64,000 nt of DNA from Mariprofundus sp. (GCA_021772775.1 JAJFLH010000034.1:1-64000), one strand, 5' to 3'; numbered from the stretch's first letter, positions 7,596 to 16,965 are shown. Numbers and translations are program-made. Notes: generated by a model from the letters alone, not told the origin.

Positions 7596-8996
7596 CTACC
7601 AGCCTTCATCTTCATATAGGTCTTCCGGCTCTGAGCGTTTAAAGGCTTTACCCACCACTTCATCCACCTCCTGATTGACATAAGCTTCGCCCGGCAAGAT
7701 TTCAATACAGCGCATCTCAGTGCCATTCAGCAACGATTGTTGGCCCAAATCTTTTTGTTTAAAGCCATGCCCCAGAGATAACATAGTGCCGTATTGAGCA
7801 GTCAGAGATTGCCCATCCCCCACTCGAGCCAATTCCATGGCCAGTGCCACCGGTGCACCAACAATAGTCAGTTCTTTTCTGCGCCCCACACCAAAATGAC
7901 CAACCACCACTTCACCAATCGCTAAACCGACAGCAAACACCATTTTGTTTTTATCAACACTCTTTTGCAGATCTTCACTGGCCTGAATCAGTGCCAAGCC
8001 AGCTTTAGCAGCTTGGTTCTCATGCGATTTCAGATCAAAGGGGTGATTAAATACTGCAAGCAAACGATTACCGGTAATCTGATCGACATGACCATCAAAC
8101 TCTTGCACGATCTGCTGGAACAGTGCAAAAACACGATTCAAATCAGCAATCACTGATTTCTGGTTACAACCTTGAATGAACGTGTCGAAATTAATCATCT
8201 CAAGCGCCAAAACAGTGACATCACGCTCATTATGGCTATCAAGTTTAGTATTCCGATCATACTCATCCGACACCAGACTCGGGCGCTGATAACGACCATA
8301 GAGGTCAAACACCTTCTCTCTATGCTCAAGTTTAGAGACCATTTTATTAAACTGATGAAAAGATTTACCAAACTCATTGGACGACTGAATCGGAATCTGT
8401 ACCGAAAAATCACCATCACCCACCCGTTTAGAGGCCATGGCCAATAGCCGAAGCTGTTTCACCATGCGCCCACTTAGGCCATACACCAACAACGAGGCTA
8501 TCAGGGCAATAATTGCTGCAGTAATGGTCAAATCCAACTTGATCTGAAGATCGTTATCCCGCCATGATTTACCTGGAAATAAGACCGCTATAGTGCCCAG
8601 TTGAGTATTATTATAGTTGATACCGGTGGCATACCATTTATCCTGGCCTTGAACCTGAATTGCCGTTGCAGGTAATTTGGAGAGAGCTTCGACAGCAGCA
8701 GGGATATTGTTCCCGCCAAATGTCTCGGTCTCACCATTGGCCCAGCGCAAAAATATTGATGAACCAGAAGCCTGCTTCATAAACATCCGAATCAAGCTAT
8801 TCACTTCAGGATTTGATACCGCAACCATAGGCATTTTCAGCTCATCCGATAACAACGTCAGTAATAGCTTGGCCTGCTGATCTTCGCTTTCATTCCATGC
8901 TTTCTTTTCAATATGAGCGATACTGACCATCATGACTACGGCCACCATCGCGACCAGAAAAACCGTCAATATACTCCAAAGCATACGCAGCGACAT
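7596..8996 (-). CDS. membrane receptor with HAMP and degenerate class III cyclase domain
   Basis: This 466-residue inner-membrane protein has a TM helix at 5-26, a periplasmic sensor region (about 30-150), a second TM (about 155-175), HAMP (about 176-228) and a class III nucleotide-cyclase fold (about 255-430). Two metal-binding aspartates seem to be missing. The first is Glu266 (VLALEMINFD) and the second is Asn310 (ITGNRLLAVF where GD is usual). It may therefore sense or bind a partner rather than make cAMP. The start was moved to the ATG just after GAGAGGGGGG. It faces away from motA/motB, which begin 185 bp away, so a link to motility is possible but unproven. Confidence 0.8.
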   Translation of the reverse strand: MSLRMLWSILTVFLVAMVAVVMMVSIAHIEKKAWNESEDQQAKLLLTLLSDELKMPMVAVSNPEVNSLIRMFMKQASGSSIFLRWANGETETFGGNNIPAAVEALSKLPATAIQVQGQDKWYATGINYNNTQLGTIAVLFPGKSWRDNDLQIKLDLTITAAIIALIASLLVYGLSGRMVKQLRLLAMASKRVGDGDFSVQIPIQSSNEFGKSFHQFNKMVSKLEHREKVFDLYGRYQRPSLVSDEYDRNTKLDSHNERDVTVLALEMINFDTFIQGCNQKSVIADLNRVFALFQQIVQEFDGHVDQITGNRLLAVFNHPFDLKSHENQAAKAGLALIQASEDLQKSVDKNKMVFAVGLAIGEVVVGHFGVGRRKELTIVGAPVALAMELARVGDGQSLTAQYGTMLSLGHGFKQKDLGQQSLLNGTEMRCIEILPGEAYVNQEVDEVVGKAFKRSEPEDLYEDEGW

Positions 8997-9181
8997 ACAA
9001 CCCCCCTCTCTTTTCAATCCTATCGGATTCCCAAAAAAACATTATTACCAATAGAGTGATTGATGTCAGCAAATTATCTGCCAAACCCATTAAAAGCAGC
9101 TCGACATTGGCCGCATTATTGCTAATTTATTTCAAATCATTAAGCATTACTACATACAACTTCATGTTCAGGGGGAACAAG

Positions 9182-10033
9182 ATGGATCTATCGACTATTG
9201 CAGGCATCATGGCAGGACTTGGACTGATTGTAGTCTCGATATTCCTTTCTGCCGTTGAACCCGGTGTTTATGTCAACCTTCCCGGTTTACTGATTGTTAT
9301 TGGCGGCACCATCGCAGCCACTCTGGTCAGTTTTCCAACAAGCGAGTTAGCCAAGGTCTGGCGTGTGCTAGGTTATGTATTTCGCAATAACGAATATTCA
9401 GTCCGTGACGATATCGCCGAAATAGCTCATGCAGCCCGTCTGCGCAGACATGGTGACCTGGCCCGCATTGAAGACCAGCTCAATCGCATTGCCAATCCTT
9501 TCTTAAAGACTTCCATCCAACTAGTTATTGATAACACAGCGCCTGATGAAATCGTCAATATTCTGCAGTGGCGCATCAAACGCCTACGTGAACAGGAACG
9601 TGCTGAAGCACATATTTTCCACACCATGAGTGTCTACGCTCCAGCTTTTGGTATGTTCGGAACACTCGTCGGTATGGTAAATATGCTTTATGGCATGAAT
9701 GGCCCTGATCTGCTCAATGTCGGTCATAACATGGCTGTCGCACTGATGACCACGCTGTATGGCCTGGTACTCGCCAACCTCATATTCAAACCTATCGCCA
9801 TCAAAATTGAACGCCGCACTGAAAAACGCGCCATGATCATGCGTATGATTGTTGAAGGCACCATCCTTCTAGCCGGTAACCGCAGCCCGGTATTCATTCG
9901 TGAAACCCTTCAATCCTTCTCCGCACAACATGATGACGAGCTACGGGGTGAAAGCAGCTCATTCACCGATGAGTTGCGATCCAGCGAAAAGAAATCCAGT
10001 AAAAAACGCAACAACCTGGATGATGATTTTTAA
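9182..10033 (+). CDS. motA: flagellar stator subunit MotA/PomA
   Basis: This ion-channel subunit of the flagellar motor has 283 residues and four membrane segments (about 5-22, 28-50, 150-170, 183-205) in the MotA/PomA pattern. The conserved [17 protein letters not shown] and [18 protein letters not shown] segments line the channel. The cytoplasmic loop has [12 protein letters not shown]. Its ATG follows CAGGGGGAACAAG, a good ribosome-binding site, so the longer upstream frame is not used. The stop overlaps the next start (TAATG), which points to translational coupling with motB. Proton or sodium preference cannot be decided here. The C-terminal tail is charged and low in complexity. Confidence 0.93.
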   Translation: MDLSTIAGIMAGLGLIVVSIFLSAVEPGVYVNLPGLLIVIGGTIAATLVSFPTSELAKVWRVLGYVFRNNEYSVRDDIAEIAHAARLRRHGDLARIEDQLNRIANPFLKTSIQLVIDNTAPDEIVNILQWRIKRLREQERAEAHIFHTMSVYAPAFGMFGTLVGMVNMLYGMNGPDLLNVGHNMAVALMTTLYGLVLANLIFKPIAIKIERRTEKRAMIMRMIVEGTILLAGNRSPVFIRETLQSFSAQHDDELRGESSSFTDELRSSEKKSSKKRNNLDDDF

Positions 10034-10797
10034 TGAGCACAGCTAACGAAAAACCCGCCTCATTATCGAACAAATCAAGCATGGAGACTATTCGTAGTCA
10101 TATCCTTGCTGACCCAGATGGCGATCACCACGAACGCGACAATGGCAACGCCCAAGAGGGGTGGATGGTTGCCTACCTCGATCTCATGACCCTGTTATTG
10201 GCGCTGTTCATTATCATGGGAGCCGTCAGCCATTCAAAAGCAGGCATGAAAATGGAGGCCCCTACTTCTCCACAAAAATCGGCCACCGAAGGTGCTCCTG
10301 TTTCTGACAACGCTACGGTTCAACGTCAGGGCCAGAAAAAAGGTCAGGAAAACAGTGTCGAACGCATCCTGGGCAGCAATTCACTCGGCGGTGTGATGGA
10401 TTATAAACTGTCACCGGGACAAGTGCGTTTGCAGATGCATGCGAGCATGTTGTTTGATGCCGCAGATACAAACCTGGATAAAAAATCCCTGAAAATGATC
10501 AAAAACATTGCCGAGGTATTGAGGAACTATCGAGGTAAAGTTGAAGTAGCTGGACACACTGATGACATTCCACTCAAACGTGGTCGCTTCAGATCCAACT
10601 GGGAACTCTCCAGCGCCCGTGCTGCTGCTGTCGTTGAAGCACTGATCAACTTAGGCATTGCTCAGAACAGGCTCCATGCCACAGGCTATGCGGACACCAT
10701 GCCGCTGGCATCGAATGCAACACCTCAGGGCCGAGCCAAAAATCGAAGGGTAGAGTTTATTGTTGAGATGGGGCCGGAGTTCCTCTACGAACGATAA
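10033..10797 (+). CDS. motB: flagellar stator subunit MotB/PomB (OmpA-like)
   Basis: This partner of MotA anchors the stator to peptidoglycan. It has 254 residues. A single TM helix (about 44-65) holds the ion-binding Asp50 in [14 protein letters not shown] linker rich in Gly, Gln and Lys follows, then an OmpA/MotB peptidoglycan-binding domain (about 130-250) with [12 protein letters not shown] and [13 protein letters not shown]. It is translated from the overlapping TAATG. No other flagellar genes lie in the window. Confidence 0.93.
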   Translation: MSTANEKPASLSNKSSMETIRSHILADPDGDHHERDNGNAQEGWMVAYLDLMTLLLALFIIMGAVSHSKAGMKMEAPTSPQKSATEGAPVSDNATVQRQGQKKGQENSVERILGSNSLGGVMDYKLSPGQVRLQMHASMLFDAADTNLDKKSLKMIKNIAEVLRNYRGKVEVAGHTDDIPLKRGRFRSNWELSSARAAAVVEALINLGIAQNRLHATGYADTMPLASNATPQGRAKNRRVEFIVEMGPEFLYER

Positions 10798-10810
10798 TCA
10801 TTAGCTTTTA

Positions 10811-10914
10811 CCACAGAGGTACCCCAAGGCTCTCTCTCTGTCGCAGAGCTACACAGAAAAAGGCAGGTCAGCTTTCATTCGCATGTCTGCCTCGTACTCT
10901 GCGGAAAACAGGTT
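10811..10914. repeat. degenerate relative of the dispersed repeat
   Basis: CCACAGAGGTACCCCAAGG resembles the left arm of the dispersed family (CCACAGATACCCCAGG). CGCAGAG and CTCTGCG can fold back. It sits between the converging motB and aminotransferase genes, where it may end transcription. Confidence 0.4.
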
Positions 10915-10917
10915 TAA

Positions 10918-12066
10918 CTACTCGATAATGTTTTGAGCCTGAATGACTTCACTCCAGCGTTTATTCAGACCACTTAGATCTGAATAGAAGTGTGGAGCAA
11001 AACGAATGCCGCCGGCACGATGAGCACAGATCAGGCCAGCTTTCATCAAAGCCTTATATAATGCGGCATGACCGGAGTGATCAAGATAGCGATGTCTGAA
11101 TGTCACAATACCGGCATAAGAGCCTGCCTGATTAGGTGTGATGAGAGAGAGATCATCATCTGCCTCCACCCACTCCACCAGCTCTCTGGCAAGGCCTAAC
11201 AGCTTCGCCTCAACCCCTGCCATGCCAACATCTTCAAACAGTGAGAGACTAGCATTCAAAGCCTGAACTCCGAGCATATTCGGGCTACCCGGCTCAAAAC
11301 GACGGGCTGAACGGGTCGCAGTCCAATCGGACGCATCAAAGTCCCCTACCCGCTCCACCATATGCCAACCATATTGCGACAAACTCACACACTCGCGTGC
11401 TTGCGGAGTGGAGTAGAATAGTGCCAGCCCTTCCGGACCCAGTAACCATTTATGCCCATCAGCCACCACAAAATCAGCCTGACAAGCCTGCCCATCAAAC
11501 TGTAAGGCCCCCAGACTCTGAATCGCATCAACACAGAACAGGATATTATTGTCGCGGCAAAAAGCGCCCAGACGATCCAAATCCATGCGCAGGCCAGTGC
11601 CATATTGAACCGAACTGACCGTCATCAAACGGGTAGACTCATCACACAACGCAATGATAGCCGCTTCGGGATCATCACCGGAAAGATCCGCCTCCCGAAA
11701 ACTCACACCCTTCGAGTCTAACGACTCCCACACGATACGATTGGATGGAAACTCCTGATTGGTTGAAACAACATTGTCGCCGGCTTGCCATTCAAGCCCA
11801 TAAGCAATCAGAGATAGAGCTTCCGAAGTATTCTTCACCAACGCGATATCATCGGTAGACGCTGCATTGACCAAGCGCTTCAGCCTGACTCTTAGCTCAC
11901 GCTCTGTTTTCATCCACAAAAGATAATCCGCCGCCCCCCGCCTCATATTCTCATCCGCAAAGGCTTTCACAGCATCAGCCGTCCGGCGCGGCCACACCCC
12001 CACCGCCGCATGATTCAAATAGATCAAATCCGGTTCTAAGGGGAATTCTTCATTCAAAGTATACAT
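10918..12066 (-). CDS. class V PLP aminotransferase (NifS/epimerase-like)
   Basis: This 382-residue fold-type I PLP enzyme is of the class V group, which includes cysteine desulfurases, isopenicillin-N-epimerase-like proteins and serine-pyruvate transaminases. It starts YLNHAAVGVWP. The PLP aspartate lies in LFCVDAIQSLGAL (Asp180) and the Schiff-base lysine is Lys206 in ADGHKWLLGPEG. The FEPGSPN motif follows near 278. No cysteine-loop typical of SufS/IscS stands out, so desulfurase activity is not assured. It is a single gene with no Fe-S genes beside it, and its substrate is unknown. Confidence 0.85.
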   Translation of the reverse strand: MYTLNEEFPLEPDLIYLNHAAVGVWPRRTADAVKAFADENMRRGAADYLLWMKTERELRVRLKRLVNAASTDDIALVKNTSEALSLIAYGLEWQAGDNVVSTNQEFPSNRIVWESLDSKGVSFREADLSGDDPEAAIIALCDESTRLMTVSSVQYGTGLRMDLDRLGAFCRDNNILFCVDAIQSLGALQFDGQACQADFVVADGHKWLLGPEGLALFYSTPQARECVSLSQYGWHMVERVGDFDASDWTATRSARRFEPGSPNMLGVQALNASLSLFEDVGMAGVEAKLLGLARELVEWVEADDDLSLITPNQAGSYAGIVTFRHRYLDHSGHAALYKALMKAGLICAHRAGGIRFAPHFYSDLSGLNKRWSEVIQAQNIIE

Positions 12067-12190
12067 CTCCCAACTACACCCCTGTTGTATCTATTCTGCA
12101 AGCCTAGCAGCTCAGAAAACAAACGATGTCTCCAAAATTTAAGTTTTCCAATAAAAATAAATCATTATCTCTCAGAATAAATGAAGAAAA

Positions 12191-12219
12191 GTGCATTTTA
12201 TCATCAATACTGATGATGA
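12191..12219. repeat. palindrome, first copy (ATCATCAATACTGATGAT)
   Basis: TTTTATCATCAATACTGATGATG at 12197-12219 is an imperfect palindrome that recurs at 27761-27783 with the same GTG(C/T) lead-in. It lies in the 320-bp gap upstream of the aminotransferase gene, which otherwise shows nothing I can name. It could be an operator or the core of a small repeat. Confidence 0.45.
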
Positions 12220-12388
12220 ACGGATGTGTGCTTGCTGTAGGATAGTGCGCTTGAATGGGAAGGAGGGGATGAAATGATGTAAGAATTAAGGCATTAATCC
12301 CAAATGCTTTTTAGAGGAATGGGGTTCTACCCAGCTTTTACGGACACATCTAAAAAGAGGCATAAAATGCCGATAAGGAGTGTTCCGA

Positions 12389-12590
12389 ATGACCCAACGA
12401 AGAAAGTACAGTGCCTATTCAAGCGCGAAGCTGTTGCGCTTAGCTACCAACTAGGTGTTAGCTGCCGACAGATTGCTCTGGAGATCGGTGTTAATCCGAA
12501 CCTGCTATCACGCTGGAAAAGAGAGTCTGTGGCGGTATCGAATAAGGCCTTTTCAGGCAGCGGTAGCCCGCGAGATAAGGAGTTAGCGTT
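12389..12590 (+). pseudogene. IS3-family transposase orfA remnant, frameshifted
   Basis: ATG at 12389 begins MTQRRKYSA. One base is then missing and the frame moves on to FKREAVALSYQLGVSCRQIALEIGVNPNLLSRWKRE, a helix-turn-helix typical of IS3-family OrfA. Reading SPRDKELA, the protein should continue into a leucine-zipper region, but it is cut off near 12586 where the RAYT element and its tandem repeat begin. No orfB is present, so this insertion sequence is dead. Confidence 0.75.
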
Positions 12591-12615
12591 TAGGGGTCAA
12601 GCGTTTAGGGGTCAG
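12586..12615 (+). repeat. tandem 15-mer at the RAYT left end
   Basis: GCGTTTAGGGGTCA occurs twice head to tail (12586-12599 and 12601-12614). The second copy contains the terminal inverted repeat of the RAYT element. It may mark the joining point with the IS3 remnant or an earlier insertion. Confidence 0.7.
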
Positions 12616-13506
12616 GACTTGTTTCGCGGATTATATTGAGTAGAGTGCGAGTATGGCAAGACCGTTACGAATTGAATATGAAGGCGCTCTTTATCATGTG
12701 ACCTCGCGTGGCAATGCTCAGGCCGATATTTATTTGTCAGATCTTGACCGGGAGATGTTTCTCGACGTGCTTGGCCATGTGGTAGACCGTTTCGGATGGG
12801 TTTGTCATGCCTATTGCCTGATGACGAACCATTTCCACTTGATGATTGAAACACCACAGGCGAACCTGAGTCGGGGAATGCGCCAACTGAATGGTGTATA
12901 TACCCAGCGCTTTAACCGTAGCCATGGCCGCGTTGGGCATGTGTTTCAAGGTCGGTTCAAGTCCATTGTTGTGGATAAGGATGCCTACCTACTTGAATTG
13001 AGCCGCTACATTGTTCGTAACCCGGTTGCTGCCGGTATGGTGGAAGATGTTAGTGGCTGGCAATGGAGCAGCTATCAAGCAACAGTTGGCGATACCTCTG
13101 TCCCTGATTTTTTGTCGGTTGACTGGCTGTTATCCCAGTTCGGCTCGAACAGAGGCAGGGCGAGAGAAGCCTATGCGGGTTTTGTTCGGAATGATGTTGA
13201 TGCTTCACCTTGGAAGTCGTTGAACGGGCCAGATATTTTGGGTGATGATACGTTTCGATGTCAGTTGCAGGGGGAAACGGGCAAGATTCCAGTTGGCATT
13301 ACGAAGCGCAAAGCAATACTGAGGCACCTGCCCCTTTCGGATATCGCGTGCAAAGGGAGAGGACGGAGTGACTGGATGCGAGAGGCCTATCGGGAACATG
13401 GATATACAATGCAGGAGATCGCCACTTTTGCCGGCCTACATCACTCTACAGTGAGTCGGTTGATTAAAACGGAAGATGAAAATGCGCGAAAAGAGTCCTG
13501 ACCCCT
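12607..13506 (+). mobile_element. RAYT transposon with terminal inverted repeats
   Basis: AGGGGTCAGGACT (12607-12619) and AGTCCTGACCCCT (13494-13506) are a perfect 13-bp inverted pair flanking one Y1-type transposase gene. The right arm contains the gene's stop codon. It landed in, or beside, an IS3 orfA remnant. Confidence 0.8.
12653..13501 (+). CDS. REP-associated tyrosine transposase (RAYT)
   Basis: This single-strand DNA transposase of the IS200/Y1 HUH class has 282 residues. The HUH motif is His60-Phe-His62 in MTNHFHLMIE. The nucleophile should be the tyrosine of KDAYLLELSRYIVRNPV (Tyr112 or Tyr119). The opening PRPLRIEYEGALYHVTSRGN-like phrase and HVFQGRFKSIVVD are hallmarks. The C-terminal half carries a DnaA-like helix-turn-helix (YTMQEIATFAGLHHSTVSRLIK), known in the longer RAYT forms. 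Start and stop fit snugly inside the terminal repeats, and the frame is intact, so it may be active. Confidence 0.92.
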   Translation: MARPLRIEYEGALYHVTSRGNAQADIYLSDLDREMFLDVLGHVVDRFGWVCHAYCLMTNHFHLMIETPQANLSRGMRQLNGVYTQRFNRSHGRVGHVFQGRFKSIVVDKDAYLLELSRYIVRNPVAAGMVEDVSGWQWSSYQATVGDTSVPDFLSVDWLLSQFGSNRGRAREAYAGFVRNDVDASPWKSLNGPDILGDDTFRCQLQGETGKIPVGITKRKAILRHLPLSDIACKGRGRSDWMREAYREHGYTMQEIATFAGLHHSTVSRLIKTEDENARKES

Positions 13507-13583
13507 TCGTCTCACGCTGTCAAATTGAATAAACCTTTTCTATTCCCCCATTCACTCTATCTTCTCTCATAGCGGGGTTTGAT

Positions 13584-14198
13584 ATGAACAAACAGATTAT
13601 GGAGCTGATAGATAAGATTAGAACACTAGAGGATGAGCTAGAAGTAGAGCTGGTCAAACGACGTGAGGAGCTACGATTTGAACTGATCGGTCGCAAGGTT
13701 CGTTTCGAGCAGGAGATTCTGGAACGGCACAGAGAACTAAAAACCAGCCTTACCCGTTATATTGTTAAAGCTCGCCCACTGGTCGCGCTGACAGCTCCTT
13801 TTATTTACATCATCATTATCCCATTTGCCCTGCTTGATCTGTTTGTATCTCTCTTCCAATTCATCTGTTTTCCTGTCTATGGTATTCCAAAAGTCCAACG
13901 TCGGGATCATTTCGTTTTTGATCGTCATAAGCTGGGTTACCTCAATCTGCTAGAGAAGTTCAACTGCTTCTACTGCTCCTACGGCAATGGATTAATCTCA
14001 TACGTGCGCGAAATCGCAGCCCGCACAGAGCAGTACTGGTGCCCGATCAAACATGCCCGACGTATCAGTGGCACTCACCCCCACTACAGCCGCTTTCTCG
14101 ATTATGGTGACGCTGATGCCTGGCATGAAAACATGAAGGATCTACGATGCGATTTCGACAGCGATAAAAAAGAGAACAAAAAACAGGACAATGAATAA
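13584..14198 (+). CDS. conserved membrane protein with cysteine motifs, unknown function
   Basis: This 204-residue protein has an N-terminal charged coiled coil (about 1-50), one or two membrane segments (about 65-98, ALTAPFIYIIIIPFALLDLF) and a soluble C-terminal part. That part has CFYCSYGNGLISYVREIA and YWCPIKHARR, spacing that could bind a metal or form disulfides, and a very charged tail (SDKKENKKQ). I recognise no family name. It starts 80 bp after the RAYT element with GGGG six bases before the ATG. Confidence 0.7.
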   Translation: MNKQIMELIDKIRTLEDELEVELVKRREELRFELIGRKVRFEQEILERHRELKTSLTRYIVKARPLVALTAPFIYIIIIPFALLDLFVSLFQFICFPVYGIPKVQRRDHFVFDRHKLGYLNLLEKFNCFYCSYGNGLISYVREIAARTEQYWCPIKHARRISGTHPHYSRFLDYGDADAWHENMKDLRCDFDSDKKENKKQDNE

Positions 14199-14287
14199 AC
14201 TATTTTCCTCGATAAGATGTTGTACGACCTCCCCACCTCACTTCGACTCAAAGCAAAAGAGCCGAAAGATGTCCATTGCGATCTAAC

Positions 14288-15472
14288 ATGAACCGCATGC
14301 CTCATCACACGCGTTTAAAACAGCTGGATGCACTGCTCGTTGAGACTCAATCCCTCTGGCAACCACAGCCATTCAAAAAAGCTCGCCCTGAATGGTGTAA
14401 TCTCTATCCTAAATTAAATCAGGCGCTACTGGATTTGGATGAGTCATCACTTGCCCACTATGCTGCCAATAACGAAGCGCTCATCACTTTTATTTCCAGC
14501 TATATTCCACAACTAGCCGAGATCCCTTCACTGATTGAGTTGCCTGCAACAACGCAAAAACAACAGCGTGAAATAGATTCTCGCCTCAATGCAGGCATTC
14601 CCGGCAGAAAGTGGCAGCAGATCACATCGCTCTATCAATCCATAGAAAACCCTGGATGCGCTATCACCGAATGGTGTGGTGGCAAAGGTTATCTGGGACG
14701 TTTACTGTGCAAGCAGTGGCAACAGCCGGTTACTACACTTGAATATCAACAGTCGCTGGTAGAAGCCGGCGCGGCACTAGCCGAGAAATATCAGCTCAAG
14801 CAGCAATTCAAAAAGGTAGATGTATTAAACGCCCCAGTAGTGAAACAGCTTAGCAATCACCACACCATCGCGCTGCATGCCTGTGGAGACCTGCATCGTG
14901 AACTGATCAGGCAAATCATCGACACAAAGATGCCAAGCTTTAGCATCGTGCCATGTTGTTACCACCTTGGTCGTGAAAATAACTACACCGTATTTAACCC
15001 AGATCTGAAACTAAACCTAAGCAGAGAGGAACTGCGCCTGGCTGTGAATGAAACTGTCACCGCGCACAGTCATGAGATTCAAAAGCGTGATCAGGACATG
15101 GCCTGGAAACTGGGGTTTCAACAAATTTGGCAAGAGCTTAGCGGCAGCTCTGATTATCACTGCATCAAACCGGTGACTAAAACATGGTTAAAGGATGGCT
15201 TTAAAAGCTACTGCCAAAAACTATCTCAAAGAGAACAACTACCACTCACTGATGATATGGATTGGGATTATTGGGAAAATAGAGCTTACCAACGCCAACA
15301 TGACGTCATGCGTCTGCAGCTGCTGCGCCAATGCTTTAAACGGGTGCTAGAGGTGTGGTTGATTATGGACATGGCGGTTTATCTGGAAAGCCATGCTTAT
15401 AGCGTAGACATTCATCAGTTTTGTGAACGCAGCCTAACACCACGAAATATTTTAATTGAAGGAAAAATATAA
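14288..15472 (+). CDS. SAM-dependent methyltransferase (METTL25-like fold)
   Basis: This is a predicted methyltransferase of about 394 residues. ITEWCGGKGYLGRLL is the SAM-binding motif I. IALHACGDLHRELI and SIVPCCYHLG are the further signatures of the Methyltransf_32 family, which includes eukaryotic METTL25 and GSTCD. Substrate is unknown; RNA or protein have been suggested for relatives. The start was taken at ATG 14288 because the upstream TTG has no ribosome-binding site. It follows the cysteine-motif membrane protein by 89 bp and may share its transcript. Confidence 0.8.
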   Translation: MNRMPHHTRLKQLDALLVETQSLWQPQPFKKARPEWCNLYPKLNQALLDLDESSLAHYAANNEALITFISSYIPQLAEIPSLIELPATTQKQQREIDSRLNAGIPGRKWQQITSLYQSIENPGCAITEWCGGKGYLGRLLCKQWQQPVTTLEYQQSLVEAGAALAEKYQLKQQFKKVDVLNAPVVKQLSNHHTIALHACGDLHRELIRQIIDTKMPSFSIVPCCYHLGRENNYTVFNPDLKLNLSREELRLAVNETVTAHSHEIQKRDQDMAWKLGFQQIWQELSGSSDYHCIKPVTKTWLKDGFKSYCQKLSQREQLPLTDDMDWDYWENRAYQRQHDVMRLQLLRQCFKRVLEVWLIMDMAVYLESHAYSVDIHQFCERSLTPRNILIEGKI

Positions 15473-15510
15473 CTATTCAGCTCGCTACTAATTTATGAGA
15501 TATTTCCATT

Positions 15511-15604
15511 TCATTCGTCATTCTCGAATGTTTGGATCGAGGATCCATTGATAAACAGGCTTCCGATAATGGATTCCCAATACAAGCACTTGGGAATGAC
15601 GCTT
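15511..15604. repeat. MITE-like inverted repeat (CGTCATTC ends)
   Basis: CGTCATTC near 15517 and GAATGACG near 15595-15602 are inverted ends. The interior holds GGATCCATTG and ATGGATTCCCAA arms. It belongs to the common 'cgtcattc...ggaatccat' type of non-coding repeat; a shorter relative lies at 46963-46995. Confidence 0.6.
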
Positions 15605-15629
15605 TTTTAAAGGTCTGTAGGGGTGTCTT

Positions 15630-15761
15630 ATGAGCATACTGAATAGTTACAGAAAAGTAACATCAGCTAAAGCTCAAAGATTTGCATGGCAGCAACCTGA
15701 TGCACTGAAGAAATGGTTTAAACCCAAAAGAGAGGAATTTGATGCTTCACCTGAGCTTTAA
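15630..15761 (+). CDS. short ORF, 43 residues, unknown
   Basis: The ORF begins MSILNSYRK and ends DASPEL. It is basic, with a W-rich centre (FAWQQPDALKKWFKPKREE). AGGGGT lies five bases before the ATG. It sits between the repeat and the TfoX-C gene. It could be a real small protein or the tail of a lost gene; I recognise no family. Confidence 0.35.
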   Translation: MSILNSYRKVTSAKAQRFAWQQPDALKKWFKPKREEFDASPEL

Positions 15762-15796
15762 AAACATAAAAAGATGAGCGCACTAGAGAGAGATGT

Positions 15797-16090
15797 ATGA
15801 GAGAATTAAGCAAGCTCAAAGGGCTTGGCCCAAAGTCTGAGAAGAGCTTGAACGACATTGGTATTTATACCTTGCCGGATCTCAAGGTAGTTGGGCCAGT
15901 CCAAGCATTTATAAAATTGCAAACAACATGCAATATAAAGCCCAGCCTGAATTTTCTTTATGCCATGATTAGCGCTATTGAAAACGTGCATTGGACTAAG
16001 ATCGCAAAAACAGAGAAGGCAAAACTGTTGATGGAACTGGAAGATTACAAAGAGCTACAAGACTTTCTCGACGTTGAGAAAACGAATTGA
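15797..16090 (+). CDS. TfoX C-terminal-domain protein
   Basis: This 97-residue protein matches the TfoX/Sxy C-terminal domain. It has LSKLKGLGPKSEKSLNDIGIYTLPDL (a helix-hairpin-helix-like start) and then PSLNFLYAMISAIENVHW. In Haemophilus and E. coli the full TfoX/Sxy protein promotes competence-gene expression together with CRP. Stand-alone C-terminal versions are common and of unknown role. The N-terminal TfoX domain is absent here. It precedes a methyltransferase gene by 29 bp, so the two may be cotranscribed. Confidence 0.8.
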   Translation: MRELSKLKGLGPKSEKSLNDIGIYTLPDLKVVGPVQAFIKLQTTCNIKPSLNFLYAMISAIENVHWTKIAKTEKAKLLMELEDYKELQDFLDVEKTN

Positions 16091-16119
16091 AGCAACAGAG
16101 GCTTAGAGGTAAATAACAG

Positions 16120-16965
16120 ATGAACAAATCCGAATTAAAACAACGCGAACGCAATAACTGGTCATCAGCTGCCGATGGGTGGCGGCGACGCGATGAACTC
16201 TTGAAAAAGGGTGCGGCTCCTGTCTCAGAACGCATGTTGGAGCTTTCCGGTATTCGTTCAGGTTCCCGGCTGCTTGATATTGCTTCAGGCACTGGCGAAC
16301 CCGCAATTTCGGCTGCACACAAAGTTGGTGAATCTGGTCAGGTGATTGGTACAGATCTAGTCGATGAAATGCTTGCGGTTGCGCGTGATAAAAGTGTAAG
16401 GGTCGGTCTAAATAATATCGATTTTCACTGCATGGATGCTGAAACACTCAACTTTCCTGCCAATGCTTTTGACGCCGTAAGCTGCCGTTGGGGGCTGATG
16501 TTCATGCCCGATCCCCTCGCCTGCCTTGCTGCTGCTCACAGCACATTGAAACCAGGTGGCTTCATCACCCTGGCTTGTTGGGCAGCACCGGATAAGAATC
16601 CATTTGTAGGTGTGCTGATGAAGGTATTAAGCAAATACATGGAGATCCCTACTCCACCACCTCATGCTCCCGGTATTTTCTCGTTTGCAAACCCGGATCG
16701 TCTGCATGACTGCCTCGCCTCAGCTGGTTTCAAAAATATTGAAATCGAAGAGATGGTCATCGATGTGGTTGAAATTGATGATGGCCAGGCCTACTGGGAG
16801 GCGATGTCAGATTTGGCGGCTCCAATAATGGCTCTAGTCAGGCAACTCGATGGCTCGGCCCGATCAAATTACATTGATGAGGTCATTACAACCGCAGATG
16901 CACTCAAACAGGGTGATACCCTGCGCATGAAAGGCACAACATGGATAGCCAAAGCCGAGAAGTAA
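16120..16965 (+). CDS. class I SAM methyltransferase (UbiE-like)
   Basis: This 281-residue methyltransferase has motif I LLDIASGTGEPAISAA (near 50-65), acidic post-I segment VIGTDLVDEMLAVA, motif II VSCRWGLMFMPD and motif III LKPGGFITLACWA. The overall look is of the UbiE/COQ5 and small-molecule methyltransferase group. The quinone-specific signatures of true UbiE are not evident, so the substrate is left open. It follows the TfoX-C gene and precedes a broken cupin gene by 30 bp with an AAGGAAAT ribosome-binding site, suggesting a former three-gene unit. Confidence 0.85.
   Translation: MNKSELKQRERNNWSSAADGWRRRDELLKKGAAPVSERMLELSGIRSGSRLLDIASGTGEPAISAAHKVGESGQVIGTDLVDEMLAVARDKSVRVGLNNIDFHCMDAETLNFPANAFDAVSCRWGLMFMPDPLACLAAAHSTLKPGGFITLACWAAPDKNPFVGVLMKVLSKYMEIPTPPPHAPGIFSFANPDRLHDCLASAGFKNIEIEEMVIDVVEIDDGQAYWEAMSDLAAPIMALVRQLDGSARSNYIDEVITTADALKQGDTLRMKGTTWIAKAEK

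Noticed and set aside
12304-12639. Intact 111-residue gene
   Set aside because: The ORF starts outside the true IS3 orfA frame, crosses its frameshift and runs into the RAYT element's tandem repeat.
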